Below the pieces are notes generated by a model, which did not search any database, was not told where the DNA came from, and was given only the letters and a program-made list of their open reading frames with translations. The translations under genes were made by a program, and so were the position numbers. From contig JAGMWU010000066.1 in NCBI GenBank assembly GCA_018697195.1, positions 137,366-201,365 on the forward strand: 64,000 nt of DNA, in the 5' to 3' direction. Each line of letters begins with the position of its first letter. Position 1 is the first letter of the stretch. This stretch comes from Certhia americana (Eukaryota > Chordata > Aves > Passeriformes > Certhiidae). This document shows positions 25,702 through 41,059 of this stretch, in pieces.

Positions 25702-25788
25702 CTTTCTGTTTCTTGAAAAAAGTACGATGTGATTAAAATTATTCCATTTACTATGAAGAAAAACAGTACTAACTTTTGGTGTGGTCTT
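25702..25788 (-). other. IL4R: IL4R probable second non-coding exon
   Basis: An 87-nt minus-strand segment has a good acceptor (tttccttag) and an excellent donor (AAAG followed by gtaagtg). It has no long ORF and lies between the CpG island and the signal-peptide exon, as expected for a leader exon. It contains a minimal ORF, ATG-GAA-TAA, at 25739-25747. Not confirmed by any transcript. Confidence 0.55.
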
Positions 25789-26504
25789 CTAAGGAAACCA
25801 GGGTCGCATTTCATTAACAGGTATAATCTGCAAAACTGCAAAGAGTAACTCCTGCCCAAACCAAGAGATCAGATATTAAACAAGACTGCTTAATACACTG
25901 TTGCTGCAATTGTTCAGCTGCAGCATCACTCCCTGTTTAAAACTGTTTCTTTTTAAAACTGAGGCACATCTCGTCTTACTCTCTAGTTTAAAGCACCGGC
26001 TATAAACGCTGAATAAAATGAGACAAGCGGTACGTGGCAAAGCAAAAGGTTCACCAACAGATTCGGTGTCAAACCTTGAAAAGCAAACCTGTGCAGGGCG
26101 GAACGCCTTCTGACGAGAAACCGCCGCTCTCCGGGCGCTCAGCACGAACCGGACCGAACCTCTGCGGGCACACGGGGGACGCAGCCCCAGCCCCGGGCTG
26201 GGCACGGCAGGGAACGGCTCCGATCGGGAACGCGGGCCCGGGATAGGCGCGGCGGGAACGACACTTCGGAGAATTATACCGCTTTTGCCTAAAATAGCGT
26301 AAAAGGAGCGCTCGAGTTTAACAACCTCAAGGAAAGAGAAGCGATTCTGCCCGCGGGCTCCAGCAGGAGCCGCCGCACGGGCCCCGGGATCTCCGCTCCG
26401 GAGGGAGCACGGACATTCCGGAGAAAAACACAGACCGCACAAACGGCGCAAGGAACGAGAAGGAGCCGGTCCTGACGCCGGGATGAAGGGGCCGCCGGAC
26501 GTAC

Positions 26505-26600
26505 CTGGTCTCTACCGGACCCCGCGCCGGGCCCCGGACCCGGGAGCTCCCGACGGCGCCGCCCGGGGCCGACCCGACGCCATCCGCCCCTTCACAGCGC
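26505..26600 (-). other. IL4R: IL4R probable first non-coding exon (5' end not resolved)
   Basis: On the minus strand a strong donor (CCAG followed by gtacgt, donor GT at 26503-26504) ends a G+C-rich stretch inside the CpG island. It is the best candidate for the IL4R leader exon, because the next exons downstream have acceptors but no obvious promoter. The transcription start is not visible; 26600 is a placeholder. The exon contains a complete small upstream ORF (26512-26583). The exon could instead belong to a different transcript leaving the same island. Confidence 0.5.
26512..26583 (-). promoter_or_regulatory. Upstream ORF in the putative IL4R leader exon (23 codons)
   Basis: An ATG at 26581-26583 (minus) opens 23 codons rich in Arg, Pro, Gly and Ala and ends in TAG 7 nt before the donor of the putative first exon. 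If the exon is transcribed from further upstream, ribosomes would meet this ORF before the receptor start. No conservation could be checked, and the composition is what G+C-rich DNA gives by chance. Confidence 0.35.
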
Positions 26601-26605
26601 CCTTC

Positions 26606-26766
26606 CGGGCCGGCGGGACCGGGCGGGACCGGGCGGAACCGGGGCGGGGCCGGGGCGGGACCGGAGCGGGGCGGGGCCGGAGAGGGGCGGGGCCGGAGCG
26701 GGGCGGGACCGGAGAGGGGCGGGGCCGGAAAGGGGCGGGGCCGGAGCGGGGCGGGGCCGGAGCGGT
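26606..26766. repeat. GC-box minisatellite in the IL4R/NSMCE1 promoter
   Basis: Roughly eight to nine imperfect copies of a 16-17 bp unit built on GGGGCGGGGCCGGAG. Each unit holds an SP/KLF-type GC box, and the G runs could form quadruplexes on the plus strand. A G9-10 run follows near 26772. Confidence 0.9.
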
Positions 26767-27670
26767 ACCGAGGGGGGGGGGCCGGGGAGCACCGGTGGGT
26801 CCTGGTTGGTCCCGGAGGGTCCCCGCACGGCCGAGGACCGGCAGGCCGGGCGGTTTTCAGAGCCATTGCCTCCGTGGGCCGCGGCTGGGCCTGGGGCCGT
26901 GTGGGCGGCGAGGCCGGGGCTCCGCCAGAAGCGGCAGTGCGTTGGTGCAGTGGTCAGGGAATTTCCTCAGCTGCTTTTAATTACTGCAGGCGTTCTTCGA
27001 AACCTGCAGGGGATTATTTTCTGTCCGAAGCCACTGGCTCTGATTGGCTGTGCTCAAATCAGCCTGTGTGGGAAGCAGCAGCTATATCGCACACAGAATG
27101 ACAGACGATGCTGTGTTTGTCGCCCAGCACTGTTATTTTCAGGTTTCGGGGTGATACTGTGTTAATTACCAACCGCAGTTAGCGGAGGGGTTTGTGGCGC
27201 TGAGCGGGACGTTGAGCGCTCTGTAACTCCGGTTCGAACAAATCCAAGCGGCCCGGTCCGGTGTGCTCGGCAGCACCGTGCAGCTCCCATGGAAACCGCA
27301 TGGCACGGGGCAGATCACACCACAGTTTGTGCTCACTGACCGCAGGGGAAGCGATTGCTGTGTATCGCCTTGAGCCAACCGTGCACGATAAGCAGGAGTC
27401 ATTCCCCTGCGTCTCCAGTGCTGCAATAAAGCATTGCTTATTTCTTAATAACCCATTGGTGTTAAGGAGTTTTATCCCTGATTTTGGGTGACAACAACAC
27501 AATGCCTATGTTGTTCTTTCCTGTAGCTAATTGGACTTTATCTCTCACACCCTTCCAGAACCTAAGAGCTTGTCACCCTCTGCATTCTGAGGACGACCTT
27601 GGGATCTGCTTTTTTGGCCCTCATTCAATGTAATAGACTTTAATTGAAATCTTGTGTCCATTAATTCCAG

Positions 27671-27830
27671 CTTAAACCTCCTGGAGCACTTGAAGCCTGG
27701 TGAAACACTGTGATGGCAGCTCAGATGACTGATGCTCATCGACGGTTCTTGCAGTTTCTGATGTCTAATGGAATAACAGAAGGATCAGAGGCCAGGAAAT
27801 TACACCAGCACTGCTGTGAAACTGATAAAG
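27671..27830 (+). CDS. NSMCE1: NSMCE1 exon with start codon (CDS 27713-27830)
   Basis: The acceptor taattccag ends at 27670 and is followed by 42 nt of leader with no earlier ATG. The first ATG (27713) gives [12 protein letters not shown]; the second (27725) aligns with the MTD of human. I chose the first ATG because it is in frame and nothing precedes it. The donor is AAAG then gtgtgt. Confidence 0.88.
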
Positions 27831-30800
27831 GTGTGTCTGTCTTGGTGAGGAAAGAACTGGGGTTTTTTCCTAGTGCACATTACAAATAATTTGATTTCTG
27901 ATGGGCAGGCACCTCTTAAAAAAAAGTCAAAAAACTGTAATGATATGAGTGTTCCCTCTCTTTCCTGAAAGATAAAATAATATAGTAATAATAATGAGTA
28001 AACTAATCAGGCCAGATACATATATAGTACTTTTTATTTTATCGGGGTTGTGGTTTATAGGTTATACATATAAATGATTTTTAAAAATTATTTTTTGACG
28101 TAGGAAGTACTTCAGTATGCTTTTAAGTAAATGCAGTTCAGTTACTTCTCCCACGTGTTGGGGGAGAAGTGACTGCTGCAAAAACATTTTGTGAGAATGA
28201 GATGAGGTTTCCTGGTGAATTGCTGTGCTTTCTTCCCACCTCACCTGCACTGTATTGTCCATTCCAAGTCCTGGAAGCTGTGCTCCTGCCAGGCTTAGGA
28301 GTGTCCCTGTGCCATACCACCATGCTACTCACTCTGCAGGGACTCTTCTGGTTTTCTGTACCTACTTACCCATAGATGTAAGGTTAGAATGAAGTAGTCT
28401 ATTTGTGTCTCTCTTGAGTCAGGGACTGTAGCTTGACCTACTTCTTGGATAATAAATTGTGAACTGCAACTTTTGGTGTTCTCTAACGCCTGTTCATTTT
28501 TTGTGAAGACTTTTTATCTCTTTTTTTCCTCACATCTACTGGAACAGCCACTCATCTCACATTAAAATGTTACAGCTGTTGTACAAAAGAGTATTCTGTT
28601 ATCTTTCATCTTTTACCCTCTCTGAGATCTGTCACTAAAGTTTCCTGACTGCTGTGTACAGTGTTTCCTGCTCACAGGGGCCAAGCAGGTGGCAGAATTA
28701 TACTTAAATATTGTACTTTACTGTTGTTCTTGCTGTTTGTTGTCTTTGTTCACTGAAGGGATCTTGTAGATCAGAATCAGGAACTCGTGGGCAGGAGCAT
28801 CCTGTGAGTGCTGTTTGGCACTGTGCTGTGTAGTGCTGTGGGGTTGGGGTGCAGGAACTTGGCCCAATGCTGTTACATGAGGAGGGACTCCTGTGACTGA
28901 CAACAGGAAGGATTAATTTCCTGATCACTGGTTGTATTTTTGAGACATGAATCATTTAGCTAAAATTACGAGCTGTTACTTAGCTCTGGTTTTTAAACCA
29001 TAGCCTGATGAATGCAACAGGAGGGTTGCCACTGACAAAATCTTGTTTTGGGTGGACGTGAGGGTTGTGCTGGTGCTGAGCAGGCAAGAACCATTGTATG
29101 CTCTTCCACAGAATGACTGCAAAATCCATCTTAATTATGTCTGTGATAAAACTACTGCTAATATTTGCTTGGCTTGTAGAACACAAGATATTTTTTGTGT
29201 TTCTTCATCACCAGAATTTTATGTTTTCTGATATGTAACTTGATCACTTAGATGCCATTAATTTGTGAAACAGAGCATACAGAAACAAGGAATCCCTTGT
29301 GTATAAAGGAATTCAAGTCAGTGGATTTTTTCTTTGTGCATCGTATTTTTTCTCAATCATATTTTTTTTTCAGTTGAGCTTAGTTCAAGTCACTGTAATT
29401 ACTGGATTAGTGCCATGGGTTGCCTGCCACAAGGCAGAATATCTGGACTCTGTCAACTGATTTTAAAGGAGCTGAGCATCTCTGAAGGCCACGAGACAAC
29501 AGCACAAGGAAATGTTATGTCTGCTGAATAGAACAGTTTGAATTCAGGTTTGAATTCTGCCTCACGGTTTTAGCACTTTTACCTGGGGAAAAATGTTTTA
29601 CATAAAAAGATCTGCCTGATGTGTAGTTGTTGGACTTTTCTCTGTACATATTTTTCTCATTCATTTTCAGATTATTATGCACATGATAAACTGGACGATT
29701 TCATCAGCACCATTAATAGCCACCTGCAGCCTTTGTTTATGCAGATCCGGAAAGGAATATCGGAAGATGATGGGAGAGCACATTATGCTGTAGTAGGTAC
29801 CAGCTGTGCTGTGTTTGTGTGGGGCTGGCAGAAGCTACTGGGAGGATAAACTGTCACAGCCCAGGTGTGTGGGGATAGGAGTGGCAGCAAGGATGACAGC
29901 AGTGTTGGAGTTACTTAGCATAATCATTGCTTAAGTGCTGAACTGAGATTCCTTTTCCACAGGAGACTTTCTTTCCTGTGACAGATTTTTAAACTAGAAA
30001 ACACAGAGAGCTGTCCAACATCAGTTTTCTTTCTCTCCCACTCCAAAATCAACTTAGCACAAAAGAGTTGCAGAGGAGTGGCCTATAAGTTGTTTCCCCA
30101 GATGATCAGCAATGTGCACAACAGAGAAGGGTATCTAGTAATTCCAAAAGGCCACACAGAAGGTATTCTAACATTAGCTACTGCTTTTAACCTTTACTTT
30201 TGCCAGTTAAGTTGAACTAATAATTAATAGTAGTAGCATGTGCAGTAAGAGTAGAAAACATGGGCAACTGGTTTTCAGAGTGAAAAAAAAGGTTAAAACT
30301 GATAACAGTTCCTGCTGCTGTCTAGCACCAGACGTATCTGGCAGCTGAGGTGTGACACCTTTGCTGGAGCACGCTGTGTTAGTTCTGGAAGCTTGGGCTG
30401 TGGAATGGCTTTGCCTGCACAGAGGCTACTGTGGAGAATCTGACCATGAGGGGTTGTAAAGAAAGAACTTGAATACTGTCAAGTGCCCCTCAAAGAACTA
30501 ACATTTATGGTAATTGTGGGATGATGTATTCTTTACCACAGGGGTTTTTTTACAGTTTCTGATATGAAACTACATCAGCACTTACATCAGTTTATTTTTT
30601 TGAAGGTGAATTTGGCGGAAACTGAAGTAACTAAAATGGCATCTGACTATACAGAAACTGAATTAGAATTGTTCAGAAAAACAGTAAGTATGTCAGTTAT
30701 TGCTTAGTAAATCATATTATTTGGGAAGGTATCACCTTAAAATGAATGGAAATGGAAATGGAGATGTGGTTGAGGAAGTAGTTGGCCATTTAACCTAAGT

Positions 30801-33800
30801 TTATCTGAGATCAAATGGGTGAGATGGGCAGGGCTGAAAGTATGTGCAAGTAATGATTTGCTGTTTTAAGTCAGTTATGGGAAGGCAAAATCAGCACCAG
30901 GGAAGAGCTCCTTGGGGTTAGAGACTCAACATGCCTATTTTTAGTTACACAAACAACTTCAGAATTTTCAGTCATGATTGCTGAGTTTTTCACTAGGTTC
31001 AGTAGTTTAGTAATATACAGTAGTTTTTAATGCTGATAACATACAAAATGAAGTTGCTGATTGGCATATAAACGTTTGTCTATAATTATTGAGGTTTTTC
31101 CTCAAAAGATCTTTGACAAAGAGCAGATAAAAAGAGATGGATCTGTCACCACTGAGTGTGTCCAGGGGTCCCTGAATGCAGCTACATTTCGGCAGCACAT
31201 ATACTTCTGTTTGTGGAAATGTTTTCATGGCAAAGAGCAAAACTGACAAGGGGACAATGATTGTTTCAGCTTTTGGCCTTTGTTTTATAATTTTGGTTTA
31301 AGACATGTACTGTAATATCTCTCACATACATGGATGCTAAAAAAATTAACATCAGCACATTAATGTAAAGTGTGTCTGCCTAATTGCAGTGTTTCTAATA
31401 TTTGGTAATGTCTCTTCCTGTAGATGGACCTAATAATTTTATCAGAAAATGGCTTTGCCTCATCTACTGATATTTTAAACTTGGCTGACCAACTTAAGAC
31501 AAAGAAAATGAAGAAAAAGGAAGCAGAACAAGTGCTGAAAGTTTTTGTGGAGGATAAGTGGCTCTCTGAGGTAACTGCAAGTGTTTGTAGTTCAGTGGGT
31601 CCAGCTACCATGTTCTTACAGATGTGGTAGCTGAGACTGGAGCTATTCTTGAATGAATGATGGCAAAAGTGGTCTTATGTGGCCCATGCTTATTGCTGCT
31701 CCAGTGATTTTTGCAGAACAGGAAGTAGACTTACAAGGAAAAAGTCCTTAGGTAGGCCAGTACAGGACCATATGGTTCCAGTTTCTTGTACCTGAGCCAG
31801 GTGTGTTTGTCCAGTCCTGCCCAGTGATGCACAGACTTCCTTTGTACACAACAGCACAGCATCCTTCAACCTGGAACAAGAGGTGGGGAAAGCTCTTCAG
31901 AGTGACCAGTGTTAGTTGCATTTAGCATTTCCTGAAAAGGAGAAAGGACAGACATGTTGAAAACTCCTGTATGAGAAGTGCATGAGCCACTGTGTGCATG
32001 GTGACACCTGTTTTATTTTATGAGGGAGCAGTGGAGATGAATTCACCTTGTGGACCATGGTGGAATGTCCAGGTGGACACTGCAGTTGCTTGACAAGTGA
32101 GACCTTAATCCCTTTTCTGCTGGAGTCATTGCATCATGGATCTTCAACCTGCTCTGCTGCCACACAGTTACTTACACGTTAAGTTGATTTGGCAGATGTT
32201 TCCAAAGATACATCAAGCTGGAAATGCCCCACTTTTGTTGAAAGCTGTGAGAATTTCCTCTAACATATAAATGGTGGATTCCAAAACAGCATGCCTCTGT
32301 TAAAGAGTGCATGCTTGCTCATCTATGCTTTCCAAGAACTTCTGTTAAAGATGTGGGATTTGTATTCTGCTCCTCTAAACAAAGGAGTTCTGCTATTTCA
32401 AAAGTGTTGTGGTGTTGCATTGTACCAGCATCTTGGTCTCATGATGGTGGAAAAAAGTGGCTTGTTTAACAGGTGGTTAGCAGAGTCAAAAAAGGTAAAA
32501 CGAATTAAAAGAAATTCCTGATCTCAAAACTTGTTTCCTTAGAAAAATGGAGAATATACTCTGCATACTCGTTGCATAATTGAGATGGAACAGTACATTC
32601 TCAGCAACTACCAGGATGTGGCAAGGAAATGTAACATCTGTCACAGCCTGGCCATCCAGGTAACATGTTTTATCACCTCAGACAATGAACTTGCATGGTC
32701 ATAGCTGAGGTTTGTGATGCTTTCTCTTGGGTATAATCTTGGGCTTGTAATCTGATCGTGGTGCTTATGCATTTTGTAAAAAAAACTTTCTTTCATTTTA
32801 GGTATTTTATCTTCTGTCTTTAGGAAATTAAATTGTCTTGGAGCAGTGTCTCCAAGAATAAAATCGGAAAAATTCACTCCTGCAATGAGGAACATGGTTG
32901 TGCTGTCTGGCTTTCCAAACCAGCATTTTAGAGATGGACTCCTGATGCTGAAAGAGGTTTAGCAGTGAGGTGTTAGCAGTGTCATCTTTTGGCCTTGCCA
33001 ACAGATGCCATTGTGTGACACATTCATTCTTGCGGCTGGGATTTAAATTCAGGAGTTGCTTGTGTTTGGACCTCAGAAGGAACACATGTGCTATGTAGAG
33101 CATGCTAAAGCACTGTGTTTTGATACCTGGGACATCACCCATTCCATCTTGCTTAAGTAGTTACAGCCTGGATTCCAAAACTGCTACATTTTCTTGCTCT
33201 GTGAGCCTGCATTTTCTGATCTGTCCAACTAACATGATTCCATGTTACTTTTCCCATCCCAATTAGTCTCCTTTATTGCACTGAAATTGTTGTCTTTCAA
33301 GCTAAATTTTGTCGATATAGGGAAATAATATTTCCTAGTTTACAGAAAAATACCTCCTTTTACCATTTACCAGTCAACTTTAACTGTTGAGTGTGTCCAC
33401 CACCGGCATTGCAGGAAACATTCTTTGGAACAAATTGTTGCATATCTGCTGCTCTTTGTAACAACTTTCTCTTAAACTGGAGGACAGTTTAGATTTTATC
33501 AATCAACACTCCTGATTTCAGAGCCAAGTGTGTGAATCCTGTGGAATTGGAATGCACTTACCTTGTGTCAGAAAGTACTTCAGAGGCCAGACTGAACCTC
33601 GCTGTCCCAAGTGTAATGAATTCTGGTCTTTGACACCCCAGGTACCAAGCAATGTGTTATTTAAAAATTGAATGTAATAATACTAGGAAATGGGCTGTGA
33701 TGTTCAGTGGCACTGCCTGTATTATTTATAACTGTATCAGCTATTTCTGACTTCAGTGGTATGTTTCAGACACTAAACCACACACAGGCAGCATTGAGCC

Positions 33801-34103
33801 CCCACAGTGCCCAAAGAGTGCCACAGGGGCAGAGCAGACCCTGTGCATGTTTTTTTATAACTGTCTTCAGGAGGTTGAGGATGCAGGGGGGAGGAATAGA
33901 GGCACACACAACCCATGACTCAAACTTCTGGAAATACCGAGCTTCTAAGAATGTCTTTGGAATTCCTCCATTTATCTAGAGAAATTGGACATTGTGAACA
34001 GCAACAGAGGAATATGCAAAGCATTTAGAAAAGATAATATGCAAAATTATCTTTTTTTGTGTGTTGTCCATTAACCTTCCTTTGATTTTCTTTACAGGTG
34101 TGA
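27713..34103 (+). CDS. NSMCE1: SMC5/6 complex subunit NSE1, RING-type E3 ligase (spliced)
   Basis: NSE1 is the RING-like subunit of the nuclear SMC5/6 complex, working with NSE3 and NSE4 in DNA repair. Exons: 27713-27830, 29671-29792, 30606-30683, 31424-31570, 32543-32659, 33522-33641 and a last exon from 34098. Phases close: 702 nt plus GTG-TGA, 235 residues. [48 protein letters not shown] and the zinc cysteines match human MTDVHRRFLQLLM and equivalents. The protein has winged-helix regions and then a C4HC3-type domain with C185/C188, C198/C201, H206/C209 and C222/C225. Human NSMCE1 is about 266 residues; most of the shortfall is at the C-terminus. It is divergent from IL4R and convergent with KDM8. 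Confidence 0.94.
29671..29792 (+). CDS. NSMCE1: NSMCE1 coding exon 2
   Basis: This exon is 122 nt. It encodes [15 protein letters not shown] and [21 protein letters not shown] sequence, matching human TVDKLEDFINNIN and IKRGVTEDDGRPIYALV. The donor is taken as gtaggt, because that joins in frame to the conserved VNLA of the next exon; a second GT 4 nt later would break the frame. Confidence 0.93.
30606..30683 (+). CDS. NSMCE1: NSMCE1 coding exon 3
   Basis: This exon is 78 nt, phase 0 at both ends. It encodes [19 protein letters not shown] then LELFRKT, aligned to human VNLATTSISKMATDFAENELDLF. The acceptor follows a T-rich tract and the donor is gtaagt. Confidence 0.93.
31424..31570 (+). CDS. 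NSMCE1: NSMCE1 coding exon 4
   Basis: This exon is 147 nt, phase 0 at both ends. It encodes [16 protein letters not shown] then [18 protein letters not shown], nearly identical to human. This is the winged-helix part that contacts NSE3 in the family. The acceptor is cttcctgtag and the donor gtaact. Confidence 0.95.
32543..32659 (+). CDS. NSMCE1: NSMCE1 coding exon 5, first zinc ligands
   Basis: This exon is 117 nt, phase 0 at both ends. It encodes [17 protein letters not shown] and [15 protein letters not shown] supplies the first two zinc ligands (C185, C188). The acceptor is gtttccttag and the donor gtaaca. Confidence 0.94.
33522..33641 (+). CDS. NSMCE1: NSMCE1 coding exon 6, rest of the zinc domain
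   Basis: This exon is 120 nt, phase 0 at both ends. It encodes [17 protein letters not shown] and RCPKCNEFW, matching human CETCGIRMHLPCVAKYF and RCPHCNDYW. The remaining zinc ligands are all present. It ends SLTPQ before gtacca. Confidence 0.95.
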
Positions 34104-34305
34104 GTCAGATGGGCTCCCAGACTCACCACAGAGCTCCACTCTTGGCCCTAGGTGATACCTGTGAAACTTGATGTCAGTGACATCTGTTTTCCCCCACTCT
34201 GGCAGAATGACCAGACTGTATTGTATTCATTAGTAACAGTGCTCAGTGTAGTAATTTTCTAAAGTTCTAAGAATCTTACAATAAAACTATCATTGATGTT
34301 CCTGT
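34098..34305 (+). CDS. NSMCE1: NSMCE1 terminal exon (CDS 34098-34103) and 3' UTR
   Basis: The best acceptor (ttctttacag) is followed by GTG TGA, so the protein would end SLTPQV. An AG 7 nt further in (acceptor ending 34104) would give 16 extra residues, SDGLPDSPQSSTLGPR, and a stop at 34153-34155. Neither resembles the human tail well. AATAAA at 34280-34285 suggests the transcript ends near 34,305. Confidence 0.6.
34280..34285 (+). terminator. NSMCE1 polyadenylation signal AATAAA
   Basis: The first canonical hexamer after the NSMCE1 terminal exon, about 180 nt past the stop. Confidence 0.6.
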
Positions 34306-34309
34306 TCAC

Positions 34310-35825
34310 AGTAATGCCTGCACAGCTTTCTTGAAGGCTGTTTTGTGTTTGTAATCTCCATATTTTTGGATTGGGACTCTCAGTGCACGTTTGGGGATGA
34401 AAGATGCAAATGTTCTAGTTGGTCCTGCAGCTGAACTCTTGAAAAAAGCTTTTCTCAGCAAGTGCTCCCTGTTTGTACAGTGACAGTACAAATTCAGTTG
34501 TGTAATGGAAATGAAACCTGCTGTAGCACTTCAAGAAAGAAAAAATCACTGCAGTGTGTGCAAGGCAGCTGGCTGACTCTGACCTAGGGCTGGAGTTGGA
34601 ACACTTCTAGTTGGCACTGTGGTTGTGTTTGTCCCTTTAGGTGCTGAACAATTTCGATGGAAGGCCAGGTCACGAGCAGCTGTGCTCTGTAAGGAGGGAA
34701 TATTGCCACAGAAGGATTGGGAAGCAGTAGGACTGGACTTGGGGCAATGTTAGCATATGTCTGCAAAGTGCTGAAAAAATTACCATATTGAGATTCTTTA
34801 GGTTTTTAGTCCTGGCACTTCCGTCTCCAGTTTTAAGTAAGGACACTTTTTCCTTTAAGAGTGACTTGGAAAGGAGCCAGGGACTGGCTGTTGCCAGACA
34901 CCAGACTGGAATGGCAGCATTCTTGTCCTTGGTAGACAAGTGTGACACTGCAGAGGGGCTGTGGCAACATTTCAGGTGATGGTTGATCAAAGTATAATTG
35001 AGGTTCAGGTCATCTAACTGCAATTAAACTATGGATTAATTTCAGTTATGTTCTAGGCTTTAACATGATGTTGAGGTTTAATAGTACTCCCCAAATTAGT
35101 TTTCCCACAAAAATCCAAACCACAAGATGCTTGCTCACTTCCTCCTCCCCCCTACTTCTCCCCTCATGGACTGGAGAATTGGGAGGCCCAAAAGATAAAG
35201 ATCATGAGTTGCAATAAGAACAATTTACTGGAAACAGCAATGGAATAAGAAAAGGAGCAGTAATAGCAACAATATCAATAAAGTGTACAAGAGACAAAAG
35301 ATTCACACAGATTCAATCACTAAGAGACCAAGGAGCCTCTTCCTGCCCCAGTCCTGGAGCAGTGGCAGGCTGAGGTGGTACAGAATAACCTTTGGGTCTG
35401 GTCCATGCCCCTCCTGGCTATGGCAGAATTTAACCCTATTGTGGCCAGAACCAGGACACGAGTAACTTCTATGCAGGAGACTAGTACCTTTCTTGGTGTT
35501 AGCTTAATTTTTTAATGGACTGAACCTTAGGTAGCACCATCTCTCTAGCTAACTCCAGTGTTTAGTGTTACTAAATCCATAGAAGATAACACTGACCTGG
35601 TTTTTCAGAGAGGCTCAGGCAGAGCCCTGGCAGTGCCCATACACAGTCTGTTTCTGAGGGATGCACACACTGGACAATGATCTAACATATGCTCTTTAGA
35701 AACATCTACAAAAATGAAGTGGCTGCAGCATCATCTTTCCACTTACCCATTGTGACTACGTCTCCATGCTTTAGCAAGCATTTGTTGGGTTTTGGTTTTG
35801 CTTCACCTCCAACCTCTCCTGAGAG
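34310..35825. other. Intergenic spacer between convergent NSMCE1 and KDM8
   Basis: About 1.5 kb without a supportable gene. Scattered short ORFs have no recognisable similarity, and no interspersed repeat was recognised. Confidence 0.5.
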
Positions 35826-35846
35826 ACAGATGCTATTTCCCTGATT

Positions 35847-35857
35847 TTTAATTTAAT
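35847..35857 (-). terminator. KDM8 probable polyadenylation signal (two overlapping ATTAAA)
   Basis: The common ATTAAA variant occurs twice, starting within about 40 nt after the KDM8 stop codon. No AATAAA was seen close by, so the 3' UTR may be very short; a longer one is possible. Confidence 0.4.
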
Positions 35858-35884
35858 TTCAGTGCTGTTGACTATATTTCAGAG

Positions 35885-40502
<4,618 letters not shown>

Positions 40503-40560
40503 GACTGCACCTCCGTCCGTGTCCACAAGGCGGCGACGTCGGGCCGGGCCGCACACGGCT

Positions 40561-40882
40561 GAGGCGGGGCCGGGAATGAGGCGGGGCCGGGAATGAGGCG
40601 GGGCCGGGAATGAGGCGGGGCCGGGAATGAGGCGGGGCCGGGAATGAGGCGGGGCGGGAATGAGGCGGGGCCGGGAATGAGGCGGGGCGGGAATGAGGCG
40701 GGGCCGGGAATGAGGCGGGGCGGGAATGAGGCGGGGCCGGGAATGAGGCGGGGCGGGAATGAGGCGGGGCCGGGAATGAGGCGGGGCGGGAATGAGGCGG
40801 GGCCGGGAATGGGGCGGGGCGGGAATGAGGCGGGGCCGGGAATGAGGCGGGGCCGGGAATGGGCCGGTTCCCGGGAATGAGG
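40561..40882. repeat. GC-box minisatellite upstream of KDM8, 19 copies
   Basis: Nineteen copies of GGGAATGAGGCGGGGCC or its 16-bp version lacking one C, with one interruption near 40,865-40,872. In the middle the 17- and 16-bp forms alternate, making a 33-bp higher-order unit; 33 is a multiple of three, so several frames stay open and produce long artefactual repeat ORFs on both strands. Confidence 0.95.
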
Positions 40883-41059
40883 CGGACGCGGTTCGGTCCC
40901 GGTCCGGGACAGCGGAGCACAAGCCATAGGAAGTGTCGGAAGGGGCGATCCCGGCTGATCTTTTGTTCCCAAAGAAGCGGCTCTGCCCGGCGGAGCCCGG
41001 CGCGGCTCTGGGCCCCTGTGCTCCCGTTGGCTCCGTGCTTGCTGTTCATCTGCGCTTTG

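Larger units (their letters stand above)
26050..27300. promoter_or_regulatory. CpG-island promoter shared by IL4R (minus) and NSMCE1 (plus)
   Basis: CpG is dense here, especially 26,100-26,950, while flanking DNA is CpG-poor. It lies between two divergent genes and includes GC boxes and an inverted CCAAT (ATTGG at 27043-27047). A leader-exon donor points into IL4R at 26503. The NSMCE1 first exon must also start here or just downstream, but I could not choose its donor. Confidence 0.75.

Noticed and set aside
26327..26980. Pro/Arg-rich ORFs on both strands over the IL4R/NSMCE1 island
   Set aside because: Frame openness from the CpG island and minisatellite; no homology.
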